Positions 5,718-14,740 are shown, counted from the stretch's first letter. The stretch is DNA of 32,811 nucleotides from Ruminococcaceae bacterium UBA6413 (GCA_002437415.1 DJPL01000043.1:1-32811); one strand, 5' to 3'. The notes: generated from the letters alone by a model not told the origin. A program made the numbers and translations.

Positions 5718-7673
5718 ATGAAAGACGGATTTATCAAGGTTGCGGCGGCAACACCCGAAATCAGGGTTGCCGACTGCTATTACAACGCAAATCAGATAGT
5801 TACAATTGCAAAGGAGCTTGCCGCTAAAGGCGTGAAGCTTGCGGTTTTCCCCGAGCTGTGCATCACAGGCTATACCTGTCAGGACTTATTCTTCCAGACA
5901 ACGCTCCTTGATGGTGCTAAGAATGCGCTTATAACTATTCTGAAGGAGTTATCGGAACTTGATATGATAACCGTAGTCGGTCTGCCGATGCAGTTTGAAA
6001 GTAAGCTGTATAACTGTGCGGCTGTAACCTATCACGGAGAAGTACTCGGATATATTCCCAAGCAGTACCTCCCGAACTATAACGAATTTTACGAGATGCG
6101 CCACTTTACTGCATGGGACGGTGGCAAATGCGAATATTATTTAAATCATAATAATACAAACAATGACTGTGAATGTGATGATTTACTGAGTGCATATTTC
6201 GGTTCGGGACTTGTGTTTGCTTGTAACGATATGCTTGATTTTTCGTTCGGAATCGAGCTCTGCGAGGATCTGTGGTCACCCTGCCCTCCCTCGACATATC
6301 TTGCACAAAACGGAGCAAATATCATACTGAACCTTTCTGCAAGTAATGAGATGATAGGAAAGTCGGAATACCGCCGTTCACTCGTTCAGAATCAGTCTGC
6401 AAGACTTATTTCGGGTTATATTTACAGCTCCGCAGGAGAGGGCGAAAGCACGCAGGATCTGGTGTTCTCGGGTCATAATATAATAGCCGAAAACGGCACA
6501 ATGCTTGCCGAGAGCGAGCTTTTCTCAAACGATTATGTGATAAGCGAGATAGATGTAAACAAGCTTGCTTTTGAGCGCAGAAAGAACACATCATTCAGAA
6601 ATAACAAAGACGATAAGCGCGAAACCCGCACTATACGGTTTGATATGCCGTTTACCGAAACAAAGCTCACTCGTTTTGTGTCACGCACACCGTTTATCCC
6701 CTACTCTGCCGATGAAACCGACAAGAGATGTGAGCTTATCCTTTCAATGCAGGCACACGGTCTTAAAAAGCGACTTGCGCATACTTACGCCAAAACCGCC
6801 GTTATCGGTATCTCAGGCGGACTTGACAGCACACTTGCACTTCTTGTGTGCGCCAATGCAATGAAGCTCCTTGACAGACCGATGACCGATATCGTAGCGG
6901 TAACGATGCCCTGCTTCGGCACAACCAAGCGTACAAAATCGAATGCAGTGAAGATATGTGAGGCGCTTGGCGTTACACTGCGTGAGATCGACATCACCGA
7001 CAGCGTAAAACAGCATTTCAAGGACATCGGTCACGACATAAACGACCTGTCTGTGGTATTTGAAAACGGTCAGGCAAGAGAACGTACAAAGGTACTTATG
7101 AACGTTGCCAACCAGACAGGCGGACTTGTAATAGGCACAGGCGATCTGTCGGAGCTTGCTCTCGGTTGGGCGACCTACAACGGCGATCATATGTCTATGT
7201 ACGGCGTAAACTGCTCGATCCCCAAAACGCTTATCAAGCACCTTGTAAGCTACTACAGCAAAACCACCGATAACAAGCTGCTTAAGGAATCGCTTGAGGA
7301 TATACTCGACACTCCTGTAAGCCCCGAGCTTTTACCCGCAAACGGCGATGAGATTTCTCAGAAGACCGAAGACCTCGTAGGTCCTTACGAGCTGCACGAC
7401 TTCTTCTTATACAACGGTATAAGATGGGGATTTACCCCCGAAAAGGTGTTCAGACTTGCCCTGTATGCGTTTGACGGTGCATATGACCGCGAAACGATAC
7501 TCAAATGGCTCAAGACCTTCTACCGCCGCTTCTTCTCACAGCAGTTCAAGCGCTCCTGTCTGCCCGACGGTCCTAAGGTGGGTTCGGTAACGCTGTCACC
7601 CAGAGGCGACTGGAGAATGCCGAGCGATGCCTGCGCGTCAATGTGGCTATGTCAGATAGAAAATCTTAAATAA
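5718..7673 (+). CDS. nadE: Glutamine-dependent NAD+ synthetase
   Basis: 651 residues, two domains. The N-terminal ~300 residues are a nitrilase-fold glutaminase with the Glu-Lys-Cys triad visible as Glu46 (FPELCITGY), Lys115 (GYIPKQYLPN) and Cys182 (ELCEDLWSP). The C-terminal part is the ATP-dependent synthetase with the PP-loop SGGLDS (366-371), and the conserved GTGDLSELALGWATYNGDHM segment near residues 475-494. It adenylates nicotinic acid adenine dinucleotide and replaces the carboxylate with ammonia channelled from glutamine, the last step of NAD+ synthesis. Length and architecture are those of the two-domain bacterial NadE. The ribosome site is weak (AAAAAGAAC), which fits coupling to the hydrolase gene 24 bases upstream. 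Confidence 0.97.
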   Translation: MKDGFIKVAAATPEIRVADCYYNANQIVTIAKELAAKGVKLAVFPELCITGYTCQDLFFQTTLLDGAKNALITILKELSELDMITVVGLPMQFESKLYNCAAVTYHGEVLGYIPKQYLPNYNEFYEMRHFTAWDGGKCEYYLNHNNTNNDCECDDLLSAYFGSGLVFACNDMLDFSFGIELCEDLWSPCPPSTYLAQNGANIILNLSASNEMIGKSEYRRSLVQNQSARLISGYIYSSAGEGESTQDLVFSGHNIIAENGTMLAESELFSNDYVISEIDVNKLAFERRKNTSFRNNKDDKRETRTIRFDMPFTETKLTRFVSRTPFIPYSADETDKRCELILSMQAHGLKKRLAHTYAKTAVIGISGGLDSTLALLVCANAMKLLDRPMTDIVAVTMPCFGTTKRTKSNAVKICEALGVTLREIDITDSVKQHFKDIGHDINDLSVVFENGQARERTKVLMNVANQTGGLVIGTGDLSELALGWATYNGDHMSMYGVNCSIPKTLIKHLVSYYSKTTDNKLLKESLEDILDTPVSPELLPANGDEISQKTEDLVGPYELHDFFLYNGIRWGFTPEKVFRLALYAFDGAYDRETILKWLKTFYRRFFSQQFKRSCLPDGPKVGSVTLSPRGDWRMPSDACASMWLCQIENLK

Positions 7674-7745
7674 AATCAGATGAGCGAATAAACAAAATCA
7701 ACCTGTCAATAATTACCTCACAGAGCTAATGCTACGGAGGTACTT

Positions 7746-8447
7746 ATGACAGGTTTTTTTAAACGTAATATTCTTGATAAAGCTATGATGATCGGTGCGG
7801 TGCTGAGCCTTATAATAACAGGCTTTACTGCATTTGCCGAGGACTGCGAGGAAAAGCCGCAGGAGGTGCTCAGACTTCACATACTTGCAAACTCTGACAG
7901 CGAGGAAGATCAGACGCTGAAATACGATCTGCGCGATTATATGCTGACTGAATTCTCAGATGTTTTCGGCAACTGCGAAAGCTTCGAGCAATCGGTAGAA
8001 GCCGCAACCGAGCGCAGAGCGGAAATTGAAGAAAAAGCAAACGAATTTGTACATTCAAAGGGCTATGATTATAACGTAAAATGCGAAGTTGCAAAAACTT
8101 ATTTCACGACACGAAAGTACGGAAATGTAACATTACCCGCAGGTGAATACACCGCAGTACGCCTGCTTATCGGAAACGCCGAGGGCAGAAACTGGTGGTG
8201 CGTTATGTTCCCTCCGCTGTGCCTGCCCGCCGCAGGTGAATTTTTCACGGAAGAAGAAAGTAAACGCATCGAAGAAAGCCACGATTACGAGATAAAGTTT
8301 GCCGTATTTGAAGCATTACAGGGATTATTCGGTACAGTCGATGCAAGCGACAACGAAAGCAAAGAAGAAACAAACACCGAAAGCGACAGTAATAGCAACG
8401 ATTTTGCGCAGATGGCGCTGTTCGGAGCTATGAACTGTGTAATGTAA
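7746..8447 (+). CDS. spoIIR: Stage II sporulation protein R
   Basis: 233 residues with CGGAGG 6 bases before the ATG. An N-terminal hydrophobic segment (residues ~13-31) serves as signal/anchor. The SpoIIR signatures are clear: VLRLHILANSDSEEDQ (residues ~42-57) and GNAEGRNWWCVMFPPLC (~142-158). SpoIIR is made in the forespore under sigma F, exported to the intermembrane space and activates SpoIIGA in the mother cell to process pro-sigma E. The C-terminus is an extra Ser/Asn/Glu-rich tail (~195-225). GAATA at 7686-7690 might be a forespore -35, but I see no convincing -10, so the promoter is unassigned. Followed by a strong terminator. Confidence 0.93.
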   Translation: MTGFFKRNILDKAMMIGAVLSLIITGFTAFAEDCEEKPQEVLRLHILANSDSEEDQTLKYDLRDYMLTEFSDVFGNCESFEQSVEAATERRAEIEEKANEFVHSKGYDYNVKCEVAKTYFTTRKYGNVTLPAGEYTAVRLLIGNAEGRNWWCVMFPPLCLPAAGEFFTEEESKRIEESHDYEIKFAVFEALQGLFGTVDASDNESKEETNTESDSNSNDFAQMALFGAMNCVM

Positions 8448-8475
8448 TGCTGACTGTAAATTTATAAATACAAAT

Positions 8476-8520
8476 GCCGCTTGTTATGCGCTTTGCCGTT
8501 ATAACGAGCGGCTTTCTTTC
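8476..8520 (+). terminator. Terminator after spoIIR
   Basis: GCCGCTTGTTAT (8476-8487) pairs with ATAACGAGCGGC (8501-8512) with one T.G pair, followed by TTTCTTTC. It overlaps the last codons of the convergent minus-strand gene. Confidence 0.85.
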
Positions 8521-9212
8521 TTAGCACAGAAATACAACGCCAGGAACATAAACGCAAGTCCCCATGTTTCACCGCCCGACAGGAACTTACCTATAAGGGC
8601 ATTTCCGCTTACAGCCGTGATAATTGCTTTCAGAATATTGAATATAACATACAGCACAAGCGGACCGCAGATTAGCCAGAGCTTTGATACGGGGATAACC
8701 TTTTTGAACACGAAAACTATGTATGTAATTCCTACTATAAGATCGGCTACCGTCTGCCACGTTGTTGTGACAGCGAACGGTATCATCATAGGGAGTGCGA
8801 AATGTTCATTTATAAGCTCAGGTGATAAGCCTGCCTCGGCGGCACATCTTAATGCTATCAGCGCCATAGAGCAGACGCTGTGTATTCCGAAAATGCCGAG
8901 CGACATCATAACTGTGCCGAAATTATACGCTTTAAGCGCTTTTGTCGGCTTTCCGAGGCGGTCAAGGCAATACGAATACATAGCTCTTGACCCGAAGAAA
9001 TAGCCAACCATAGCTATTATTCCGATAAAGAACGAAATGAAATAAAAATACAGCGGAACTTCGGTAATATTCATACTCATCATTCCGCTGACAGCGGTAG
9101 GCTCACCCTCACCTCTGAACGAAAACAGGATATCACCTATTCCGCATAAAAACATTCCGACAAATCCGATAAGAAGATAAAGCGGTCTTTTGCTTTTTTC
9201 CGCATAAGGCAT
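8499..9212 (-). CDS. Unrecognised six-helix membrane protein
   Basis: 237 residues from the ATG at 9212, chosen because GGAGGG lies 7 bases upstream of it; the ATG at 9227 overlaps that site. Six hydrophobic segments at about residues 11-31, 47-70, 88-114, 131-155, 163-188 and 203-222, with short loops. Motif-like parts are GIGDILFSF in helix 1 and GIHSVCSMALIALRC in helix 3. I do not recognise the family beyond a general resemblance to uncharacterised DUF membrane proteins of Clostridia. It is a single gene with its own promoter (9249-9277) divergent from the HD-domain gene; its end overlaps the spoIIR terminator. Confidence 0.75.
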   Translation of the reverse strand: MPYAEKSKRPLYLLIGFVGMFLCGIGDILFSFRGEGEPTAVSGMMSMNITEVPLYFYFISFFIGIIAMVGYFFGSRAMYSYCLDRLGKPTKALKAYNFGTVMMSLGIFGIHSVCSMALIALRCAAEAGLSPELINEHFALPMMIPFAVTTTWQTVADLIVGITYIVFVFKKVIPVSKLWLICGPLVLYVIFNILKAIITAVSGNALIGKFLSGGETWGLAFMFLALYFCAKKESRSL

Positions 9213-9248
9213 ATATGATCCCTCCATAGGTTAGCTTTGTTTAACTTG

Positions 9249-9277
9249 ATTTTAGCACTATCGGTAAACGATGTCAA
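9249..9277 (-). promoter_or_regulatory. Promoter of the minus-strand membrane protein
   Basis: Minus strand TTGACA (9277-9272), 17-base spacer, TAAAAT (9254-9249), 37 bases before the start at 9212. Confidence 0.75.
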
Positions 9278-9315
9278 GAATTATAGCGAATTTACGAAAA
9301 TGTTGTGTACTGTTA

Positions 9316-9344
9316 TTGCATATCCGCTTTCGCTGTGATACAAT
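9316..9344 (+). promoter_or_regulatory. Promoter of the HD-domain/MutS-like unit
   Basis: TTGCAT (9316-9321), 17-base spacer, TACAAT (9339-9344), 26 bases before ATG 9370. Confidence 0.65.
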
Positions 9345-9369
9345 AAACATAAAGCGAAAGGACAAATTT

Positions 9370-10056
9370 ATGAGCAACATAACATACGAATATATAAGAC
9401 GCAACAAGGACATAAGGACATATATAAGCAGTGCCGACGATGCACTGAGCAGTATCGGATACACCGAGCATTCTCTGGCACACGTTGAACGTGCGGCAGA
9501 TACAGCCTATATGATACTCAGTACATTAGGATACCCCGAAAGGGATTGCGAGCTTGCGCAGATAGCGGCATATATGCACGATATAGGCAATGTGGTAAAC
9601 CGCAACGACCACGCGCACAGCGGCGCGATAATGGCGTTTCGACTGCTCGATAAGCTCGGAATGCCCGCGAACGAAATAGCGCTTATCATTTCCGCAATAG
9701 GAAACCACGATGAAAGCACCGCAAGCCCCGTCAACGCAGTAGCGGCGGCGCTGATTATCGCGGATAAGTCCGATGTAAGACGTTCAAGGGTACGCCCTGC
9801 CGAGCAGGAAAAGCAGAGCCACGGCGAAATCTTATCCGATATCCACGACAGAGTAAATTACGCCGTTGAAAAGTCGGAGGTTTATTTCTCCGAGGACAGG
9901 AAAAATCTGATACTCGACCTCACCATCGACCTTTCAATAAGCTCGGTAATGGAATATTTCGAGATATTCCTTACGCGAATGGCGCTTTGCCGAAAAGCCG
10001 CGGAAGCGCTGGGTGTAAAATTCAGCGTAGTAATAAACAAGAACAGGATTTTATAA
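9370..10056 (+). CDS. HD-domain phosphohydrolase-like protein
   Basis: 228 residues from ATG 9370 (AAAGGA 8 bases upstream; the longer frame from 9271 runs through the promoter). The HD metal-binding pattern is visible: His in HSLAHVERA (~38-42), the MHDIGN pair near residue 75, HAHSGA, GNHDES near residue 118 and IADKSD near residue 137. HD proteins of this kind hydrolyse phosphate esters, often of nucleotides or signalling molecules, with divalent metal ions. The C-terminal ~75 residues are an extra helical/alpha-beta region. The stop is only 10 bases before the MutS-like gene, so the two are co-transcribed. Substrate not known. Confidence 0.85.
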   Translation: MSNITYEYIRRNKDIRTYISSADDALSSIGYTEHSLAHVERAADTAYMILSTLGYPERDCELAQIAAYMHDIGNVVNRNDHAHSGAIMAFRLLDKLGMPANEIALIISAIGNHDESTASPVNAVAAALIIADKSDVRRSRVRPAEQEKQSHGEILSDIHDRVNYAVEKSEVYFSEDRKNLILDLTIDLSISSVMEYFEIFLTRMALCRKAAEALGVKFSVVINKNRIL

Positions 10057-10066
10057 GGAGCAGATT

Positions 10067-11770
10067 ATGGCATACGATAATTCCAATGTAAAACCGCCGA
10101 TAGTTGACCTGCTGTACCCGAGCGAGGAACAGCGCAGAGCCTGCCTGAAGCGAAAAGCACAGCTCGAGCAGCTCCCTACCGAGTTTGAGAAAGACCTGAT
10201 GTTAGCGCAGCTGTCGGAACAACTCACACCGCACAATCAGTACAAGATGACCGCTATTCTCGGTGAGCTTTGCAACGACCCTGCGGTTGCCGAGTACCGC
10301 CTTGATATAATAGACGATCTGCTGGCAGATGCATCGCTTACAGCTACCCTGCGCAAGGTAGTAAATAAGATGCTTATAAACGACAGGACGAATATCTACA
10401 AGCTTACAACTCCCGACAGCTTCACAGTACTTGATACGGCGCTTATTGCCTTTGAATCATACTGCGAGTGCATGGAAATGCTCCACGAGCTGTATACCAA
10501 AAAGTCCGGCAACATAAGATCCACAGGTCTTAAGAAGCTGTTTGACTTCTTTGAAGGTCACTACAACAGCAATCACTATAAGAAGCTGAAAGCCGAATCG
10601 GAAGAGCTGCGCAGTGCAATGACAGGTAAGATCCGCAGTGCGACTATCGGCATAAATTTTGACGAAAACCTTGTTCCGATTTCCATGGGTCTGGTCGGCT
10701 TTTCGGATAAACGGTATGAGGGAAACGGCACGGTAATCGACAGGATATTGAGCTTCGGTTCAAAGGACAACGACCATAAGGTCATGCGTGACCTGCACGA
10801 GCGTTTCGACGATCCTCAATCCGCAAAGCGCGAAGAAATAGTAAATAACCTCGACAAGGCATTGTTCGCAGAGCTTGACAAGGTGACAAAGAAATATGTT
10901 AAATCGATTGACGATATTCTTAATGAATACCGTGCCATAGGCTTTGAGGATATGTACGCCATCGAATATCAGCTTGACTTCTACAGCGGAGCTGTTATGA
11001 TGATCGAAAATGTGCGTTCAAAGGGACTTGAAATGTGCCGCCCGAAATATCTCCCAGCGGCTGAAAGAAGAGCCGATATAAAAGGACTTTTCGACCCGAT
11101 ATATTTCAAGGAGGCTAATGTCTGGAACTTATCCAACAAGCCGCAAAAACAGGTCGTAACAAACGATATAACCTTTGACAACAATGCCGGCTTCTACATA
11201 CTGACAGGCGCGAATAACGGCGGTAAAACGACCTTTGTCCGTGCGGTCGGCATATGTCAGGTAATGGCTCAAGCAGGACTTTACGTTCCTGCAAGTAGCT
11301 GTGAGATATCGCTTGTTGACTGCATATACACGCATTTTCCGAAAGAAGAACAGGTCGGCATTGACGCGAGCCGTTTTACTACAGAGGTAAAGGAATTCAA
11401 GGCTATAAGCGACTGCATAACAAACCACAGTCTGCTTTTGATGAACGAATCGATACAGAGCACCACTCCGCAGGAATGTACCGACATAGCCGCACAGCTT
11501 ATGCGTATCTTCTGCATTATCGGCGCAAGAGGTGTATTCGCAACTCACCTTACGCCGCTTGCGAAAATAGCGCTTGAGCTTAATTCCGACCCGAAGCTGA
11601 ACACAAGGACAGAAAGCATAATCGTAACGGTCGATGAAGCAACAGGCGAACGCAGATACAAGATAAAGAAAGGTCTGCCCGGCGCTAACAGCTATGCCGC
11701 AACGATATTTGAAAAGTACGGACTGGATATCTCGGCTCTTGAGAAAAAGGCGGAGAAGATGAACAGCTGA
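10067..11770 (+). CDS. MutS-family ATPase (not canonical MutS)
   Basis: 567 residues with AAGGAG upstream. The C-terminal third is a MutS ATPase domain: Walker A GANNGGKTT (residues ~382-390), a Walker-B-like SLLLMNESIQSTT (~460-472), then FATHLTPLA and the GLPGANSYAATIFEKYGL end. The N-terminal two thirds are helical, corresponding to the MutS core/lever region; there is no recognisable N-terminal mismatch-binding domain, and canonical MutS is about 850-900 residues. The Walker B residue before Glu is Asn rather than Asp, which I believe is typical of a separate Firmicutes MutS-like subfamily. Function unknown; these are not the main mismatch repair protein. Pairing with an HD hydrolase gene in one unit is the main clue. 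Confidence 0.88.
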   Translation: MAYDNSNVKPPIVDLLYPSEEQRRACLKRKAQLEQLPTEFEKDLMLAQLSEQLTPHNQYKMTAILGELCNDPAVAEYRLDIIDDLLADASLTATLRKVVNKMLINDRTNIYKLTTPDSFTVLDTALIAFESYCECMEMLHELYTKKSGNIRSTGLKKLFDFFEGHYNSNHYKKLKAESEELRSAMTGKIRSATIGINFDENLVPISMGLVGFSDKRYEGNGTVIDRILSFGSKDNDHKVMRDLHERFDDPQSAKREEIVNNLDKALFAELDKVTKKYVKSIDDILNEYRAIGFEDMYAIEYQLDFYSGAVMMIENVRSKGLEMCRPKYLPAAERRADIKGLFDPIYFKEANVWNLSNKPQKQVVTNDITFDNNAGFYILTGANNGGKTTFVRAVGICQVMAQAGLYVPASSCEISLVDCIYTHFPKEEQVGIDASRFTTEVKEFKAISDCITNHSLLLMNESIQSTTPQECTDIAAQLMRIFCIIGARGVFATHLTPLAKIALELNSDPKLNTRTESIIVTVDEATGERRYKIKKGLPGANSYAATIFEKYGLDISALEKKAEKMNS

Positions 11771-11807
11771 TATATTCGGCACAATTTCAACTTTTTTCTT
11801 CTCCCCC

Positions 11808-11836
11808 TTGACAAAACAGCCGCACAGGCATATAAT
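11808..11836 (+). promoter_or_regulatory. Promoter of the FMN riboswitch-ribU unit
   Basis: TTGACA (11808-11813), 17-base spacer, TATAAT (11831-11836): perfect consensus, ending just before the riboswitch. Confidence 0.88.
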
Positions 11837-11843
11837 ATAAGCG

Positions 11844-11965
11844 TAATCTGTTTCAGGGCGGAGTGAAATTCTCCACCGGTGGTAAAGTCCACGAGCGCAA
11901 AACAAAATGCGCCGATTCGGTGAAATTCCGAAACCGACGGTATAGTCCGGATGAAAGAATCAGAA
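11844..11965 (+). ncRNA. FMN riboswitch (RFN element)
   Basis: Conserved RFN segments are present in order: CAGGGCGGAGTGAAATTCTC, CCACCGGTGGTAAAGTCCACGAGC-type (11873-11896), GATTCGGTGAAATTCCG (11914-11930), ACCGACGGTATAGTCCGGATG (11933-11953) and the closing GAAAGAATCAG. It senses flavin mononucleotide. A terminator (12022-12053) lies between it and ribU, so the switch most likely works by transcription attenuation. Confidence 0.96.
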
Positions 11966-12021
11966 ATGCTTGACCGCAAATTTCTTTTATTAAAGCGGTT
12001 CGACACTTTTGAGATAAGGTC

Positions 12022-12053
12022 AAAGCCCCGAAAATACGGGGCTTTTATTTTTT
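12022..12053 (+). terminator. Riboswitch-controlled terminator
   Basis: AAAGCCCCG (12022-12030) pairs with CGGGGCTTT (12037-12045) around AAAATA, followed by TATTTTTT. Confidence 0.9.
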
Positions 12054-12104
12054 GGCGAAAAGCTGAAAGTCACCTTTGGAGCAGATATAGAAAGGATGAT
12101 TTTT

Positions 12105-12725
12105 ATGCAGACACAAACAACAGGAAACAAGACGCGTATCGTCTTCGACACAAGAAAGCTCGTTTTCACGGCGCTACTTGCGGCTATCTCATCGGTACTT
12201 ATGCTGTTCAGTATCAAAGTACCCCTTATGCCGAACTTTATCTCGTTTGACTTCTCGGACTTCCCCGCTGTTATGGCATCGCTTACTATGGGTCCTGTAG
12301 CAGGTGTGTTCGTATGCCTGGTAAAGAACATAATCAATCTGTTTTCAAGTATGACAGGCGGTGTAGGTGAGCTTTCAAACTTCATCTTAAGCTGTTGCCT
12401 TGTTATCCCCGCAGGTATAATCGGCAGAAAGATCAACACCTACAAGGGCGCAATAATCGGCTGTGCTATCGGAAGTGTTATAATGGCACTGCTCAGCATC
12501 GTATCAAACTACTTCCTTGTATACCCCATATACGAAAACATTATGCCGATCGAAGCGATCATCAATATGTATAAGGAAATAAACCCGAACGTAAACGGAC
12601 TTCTCGAATGCCTTATCGTATTCAACTGCCCGTTCACTCTTATAAAGGGTCTTGTGGCTTCGGTACTCTGTATGCCGCTTTATAAGGTGTTAAGACCTGT
12701 ATTCAACTCGTACTACAGAAAGTAA
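12105..12725 (+). CDS. ribU: Riboflavin ECF transporter S component RibU
   Basis: 206 residues from ATG 12105, which has AAAGGA 8 bases upstream; the ATG at 12096 overlaps that site. About six hydrophobic segments. The typical RibU features are the RKLVFTALLAAISSVLMLF opening helix, the PNFISFDFSDFPAVMAS segment (residues ~43-60), the PVAGVFVCLVKNIINLFSS helix that contacts the vitamin, and a GELSNFI motif. It binds riboflavin and delivers it with the shared energy-coupling module, whose genes are not here. The FMN riboswitch directly upstream strongly supports the substrate. Confidence 0.96.
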   Translation: MQTQTTGNKTRIVFDTRKLVFTALLAAISSVLMLFSIKVPLMPNFISFDFSDFPAVMASLTMGPVAGVFVCLVKNIINLFSSMTGGVGELSNFILSCCLVIPAGIIGRKINTYKGAIIGCAIGSVIMALLSIVSNYFLVYPIYENIMPIEAIINMYKEINPNVNGLLECLIVFNCPFTLIKGLVASVLCMPLYKVLRPVFNSYYRK

Positions 12726-12754
12726 ACGCCGACTTATTATTCACATACACAAAA

Positions 12755-12785
12755 CAGCCCCGTGCAGTAAAAATGCACGGGGCTG
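12755..12785. terminator. Hairpin downstream of ribU
   Basis: CAGCCCCGTGCA (12755-12766) and TGCACGGGGCTG (12774-12785) pair perfectly around GTAAAAA. On the plus strand no T-run follows; on the minus strand TTTTG follows, so it may serve mostly in the other direction or simply protect the ribU mRNA end. The remaining bases to 12928 hold nothing I can identify. Confidence 0.6.
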
Positions 12786-12928
12786 AACTGTCGGTCAACT
12801 TAAACCATAAAAATATTTCTGAAAGAATGCTTACATAATGGCTCAATATAATGTGTAAAGTCAGAAAAGCGTCATTGATTGGATAGAAATTTGCAGTTGC
12901 CTTATAAAGATGACTTTATTCTTGGCAC

Positions 12929-12957
12929 AAAAAAGCCGATGATCTCTCATCGGCTTT
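12929..12957 (-). terminator. Terminator of the rpmG-rplA operon
   Basis: Minus-strand hairpin GCCGATGA/TCATCGGC (12954-12947 with 12942-12935), loop of 4, followed by six T (12934-12929). Confidence 0.9.
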
Positions 12958-12991
12958 ACTTGTGTTGTATCGTTAGTCGTAATCGTGTTAA

Positions 12992-13684
12992 TTAAACACC
13001 GTACTTAGCTGTGCTTACCTTAACGCCGGGGCCCATTGTTGAAGAAACTGTGCAGCTCTTCAGATATGCGCCCTTTGCAGCGGCGGGCTTAGCCTTAACT
13101 ATAGCGTCCATCAGTGTGTTGAAGTTCTGCTCGAGCTTCTCCTTACCGAATGATGCCTTGCCTATGGGGCAGTGGATTATGTTAGACTTGTCAAGACGGT
13201 ATTCGATCTTACCAGCCTTAGCTTCTGAAATTGCCTTAGCAACATCAGGAGTAACTGTGCCTGCCTTGGGGTTAGGCATAAGACCACGGGGACCGAGAAC
13301 CTTACCTAAACGTCCTACAACACCCATCATATCGGGAGTTGCGATTACAACGTCGAAGTCCATCCAACCGTCGTTGATCTTCTTAACTGTATCATCGTCA
13401 GCTACGAAATCAGAACCTGCGTCGATAGCAGCCTGGATCTTGTCGCCCTTAGCAAATACCAGTGTACGAACAGTCTTACCTGTACCGTTGGGCAGTACAA
13501 CTGCACCTCTTACCTGCTGATCAGCGTGACGTGAGTCAACACCGAGTCTAACGTGAAGCTCAACTGTTTCATCGAACTTAGCCTTTGCAGTCTGGCAAAC
13601 TAAGTCGAGAGCTTCGCTTGAATCGTATGCTTTAGTGCTGTCGATCAGCTTTACGCTGTCAACGTATTTCTTACCTTGTTTCAT
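12992..13684 (-). CDS. rplA: 50S ribosomal protein L1
   Basis: 230 residues, the normal length, with AAGGAGG upstream. L1 hallmarks include VELHVRLGVDSRHADQQVRG (residues ~41-60), the GRLGKVLGPRGLMPNPKAGT loop (~126-145) that contacts 23S rRNA, and STMGPGVKV near the C-terminus. It forms the mobile L1 stalk that guides exit of deacylated tRNA. In many bacteria it also represses its own L11-L1 operon. Here it is the last gene of the unit; a terminator follows, so rplJ-rplL are not contiguous. Confidence 0.98.
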   Translation of the reverse strand: MKQGKKYVDSVKLIDSTKAYDSSEALDLVCQTAKAKFDETVELHVRLGVDSRHADQQVRGAVVLPNGTGKTVRTLVFAKGDKIQAAIDAGSDFVADDDTVKKINDGWMDFDVVIATPDMMGVVGRLGKVLGPRGLMPNPKAGTVTPDVAKAISEAKAGKIEYRLDKSNIIHCPIGKASFGKEKLEQNFNTLMDAIVKAKPAAAKGAYLKSCTVSSTMGPGVKVSTAKYGV

Positions 13685-13733
13685 TCATTATCCTCCTTGT
13701 GGTATAACGGAAATTATCCTCCCACCGTCTTAA

Positions 13734-14159
13734 TTAGTCAACTACTTCAATACCCATTGAACGAGCTGTGCCTGCGATCATAGACATAGCGGCTTCGATA
13801 GAACCTGCGTTTAAGTCACGCATCTTTGTTTCAGCGATCTGCTGAACCTGAGCCTTAGTGATCTTGGCAACCTTTGTCTTGTTGGGTGTGCCTGATGCTG
13901 TTTCAATTCCGCAAGCCTTCTTGATAAGAACGGCAGCAGGCGGAGTCTTTGTAATAAATGAAAAGCTTCTGTCAGCATAAACTGTGATAACAACAGGGAT
14001 AATAAGACCTGCGTCATTCTTTGTGCGCTCATTGAATTCCTTTGTGAACGCCATAATGTTTACACCGTGCTGACCTAATGCAGGACCAACCGGGGGAGCT
14101 GGTGTTGCTTTGCCAGCAGGAATTTGTAATTTTATAAATCCTGTAACCTTCTGAGCCAT
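13734..14159 (-). CDS. rplK: 50S ribosomal protein L11
   Basis: 141 residues from the ATG at 14159, with GGAGG upstream; the upstream ATG at 14183 would add eight residues that include the ribosome site. The sequence MAQKVTGFIKLQIPAGKATP, then PPVGPALGQHGVNIMAF, is the classic L11 N-terminal domain that binds thiopeptides; the C-terminal rRNA-binding domain ends with AGTARSMGIEVVD. Part of the GTPase-associated centre. It lies 31 bases after nusG and 49 bases before rplA. Confidence 0.98.
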   Translation of the reverse strand: MAQKVTGFIKLQIPAGKATPAPPVGPALGQHGVNIMAFTKEFNERTKNDAGLIIPVVITVYADRSFSFITKTPPAAVLIKKACGIETASGTPNKTKVAKITKAQVQQIAETKMRDLNAGSIEAAMSMIAGTARSMGIEVVD

Positions 14160-14190
14160 TTTACTCAACCTCCAAAATAACAATTAGAAC

Positions 14191-14712
14191 TTAAATTTCA
14201 ACTTTCTGCACAGCGGATATTTCAACCGTTGCGGGTGTGGGTCTTCCGAACATGGAAACCGTAACCTGAGCAGTACCGTTCTCTTCATCGATGGAATCAA
14301 CCGTTCCTTCAAAGCCTTCAAGAGAACCCGATACGATCTTTATCGTATCGCCAACTGCAAATGAAATCTCTGCGACCTTTGTCGTAACTCCGAGGTTCTT
14401 GACCTCTTCGTCTGTCAGCGGTATGGGCTTCGATCCCGGACCTACGAAACCTGTGCAGCCTCTCGTGTTACGACAGATGTACCATGACTCATCGGTCAGT
14501 ACCATCTTAACGTAAACGTAACTCGGGAAAAGCTTGCTTTCATAAGTTTTCGTCTTTCCGTCGTGTTCCTCAACCACCGTTTCGGTAGGAACCATAACTT
14601 CTTCGATTAAATGGTGCAGGTTATTGTTGTCAACAATCTTCATTATGTTGTTGGCTACCTTGTTTTCATAACCGGAATAGGTATGGAGAATATACCATTT
14701 TGCCTCAGACAT
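14191..14712 (-). CDS. nusG: Transcription termination/antitermination protein NusG
   Basis: 173 residues. The NGN domain opens with AKWYILHTYSGYENKVANNI and contains FPSYVYVKM and NTRGCTGFVG; the C-terminal KOW domain is at about residues 125-155 (VGDTIKIVSGSLEGFEG). It binds RNA polymerase and links it to Rho or the leading ribosome. Order secE-nusG-rplK-rplA is the normal bacterial order. Confidence 0.98.
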   Translation of the reverse strand: MSEAKWYILHTYSGYENKVANNIMKIVDNNNLHHLIEEVMVPTETVVEEHDGKTKTYESKLFPSYVYVKMVLTDESWYICRNTRGCTGFVGPGSKPIPLTDEEVKNLGVTTKVAEISFAVGDTIKIVSGSLEGFEGTVDSIDEENGTAQVTVSMFGRPTPATVEISAVQKVEI

Positions 14713-14740
14713 TCCTTAGTCCCTCCTACTTGAATAATAC

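Noticed and set aside
11129..11905. 258-codon open frame on the minus strand
   Set aside because: It lies opposite the MutS-like gene and the riboswitch and resembles no protein; a shadow frame.
13011..13520. 169-codon plus-strand open frame
   Set aside because: Antisense to rplA; low-complexity translation.
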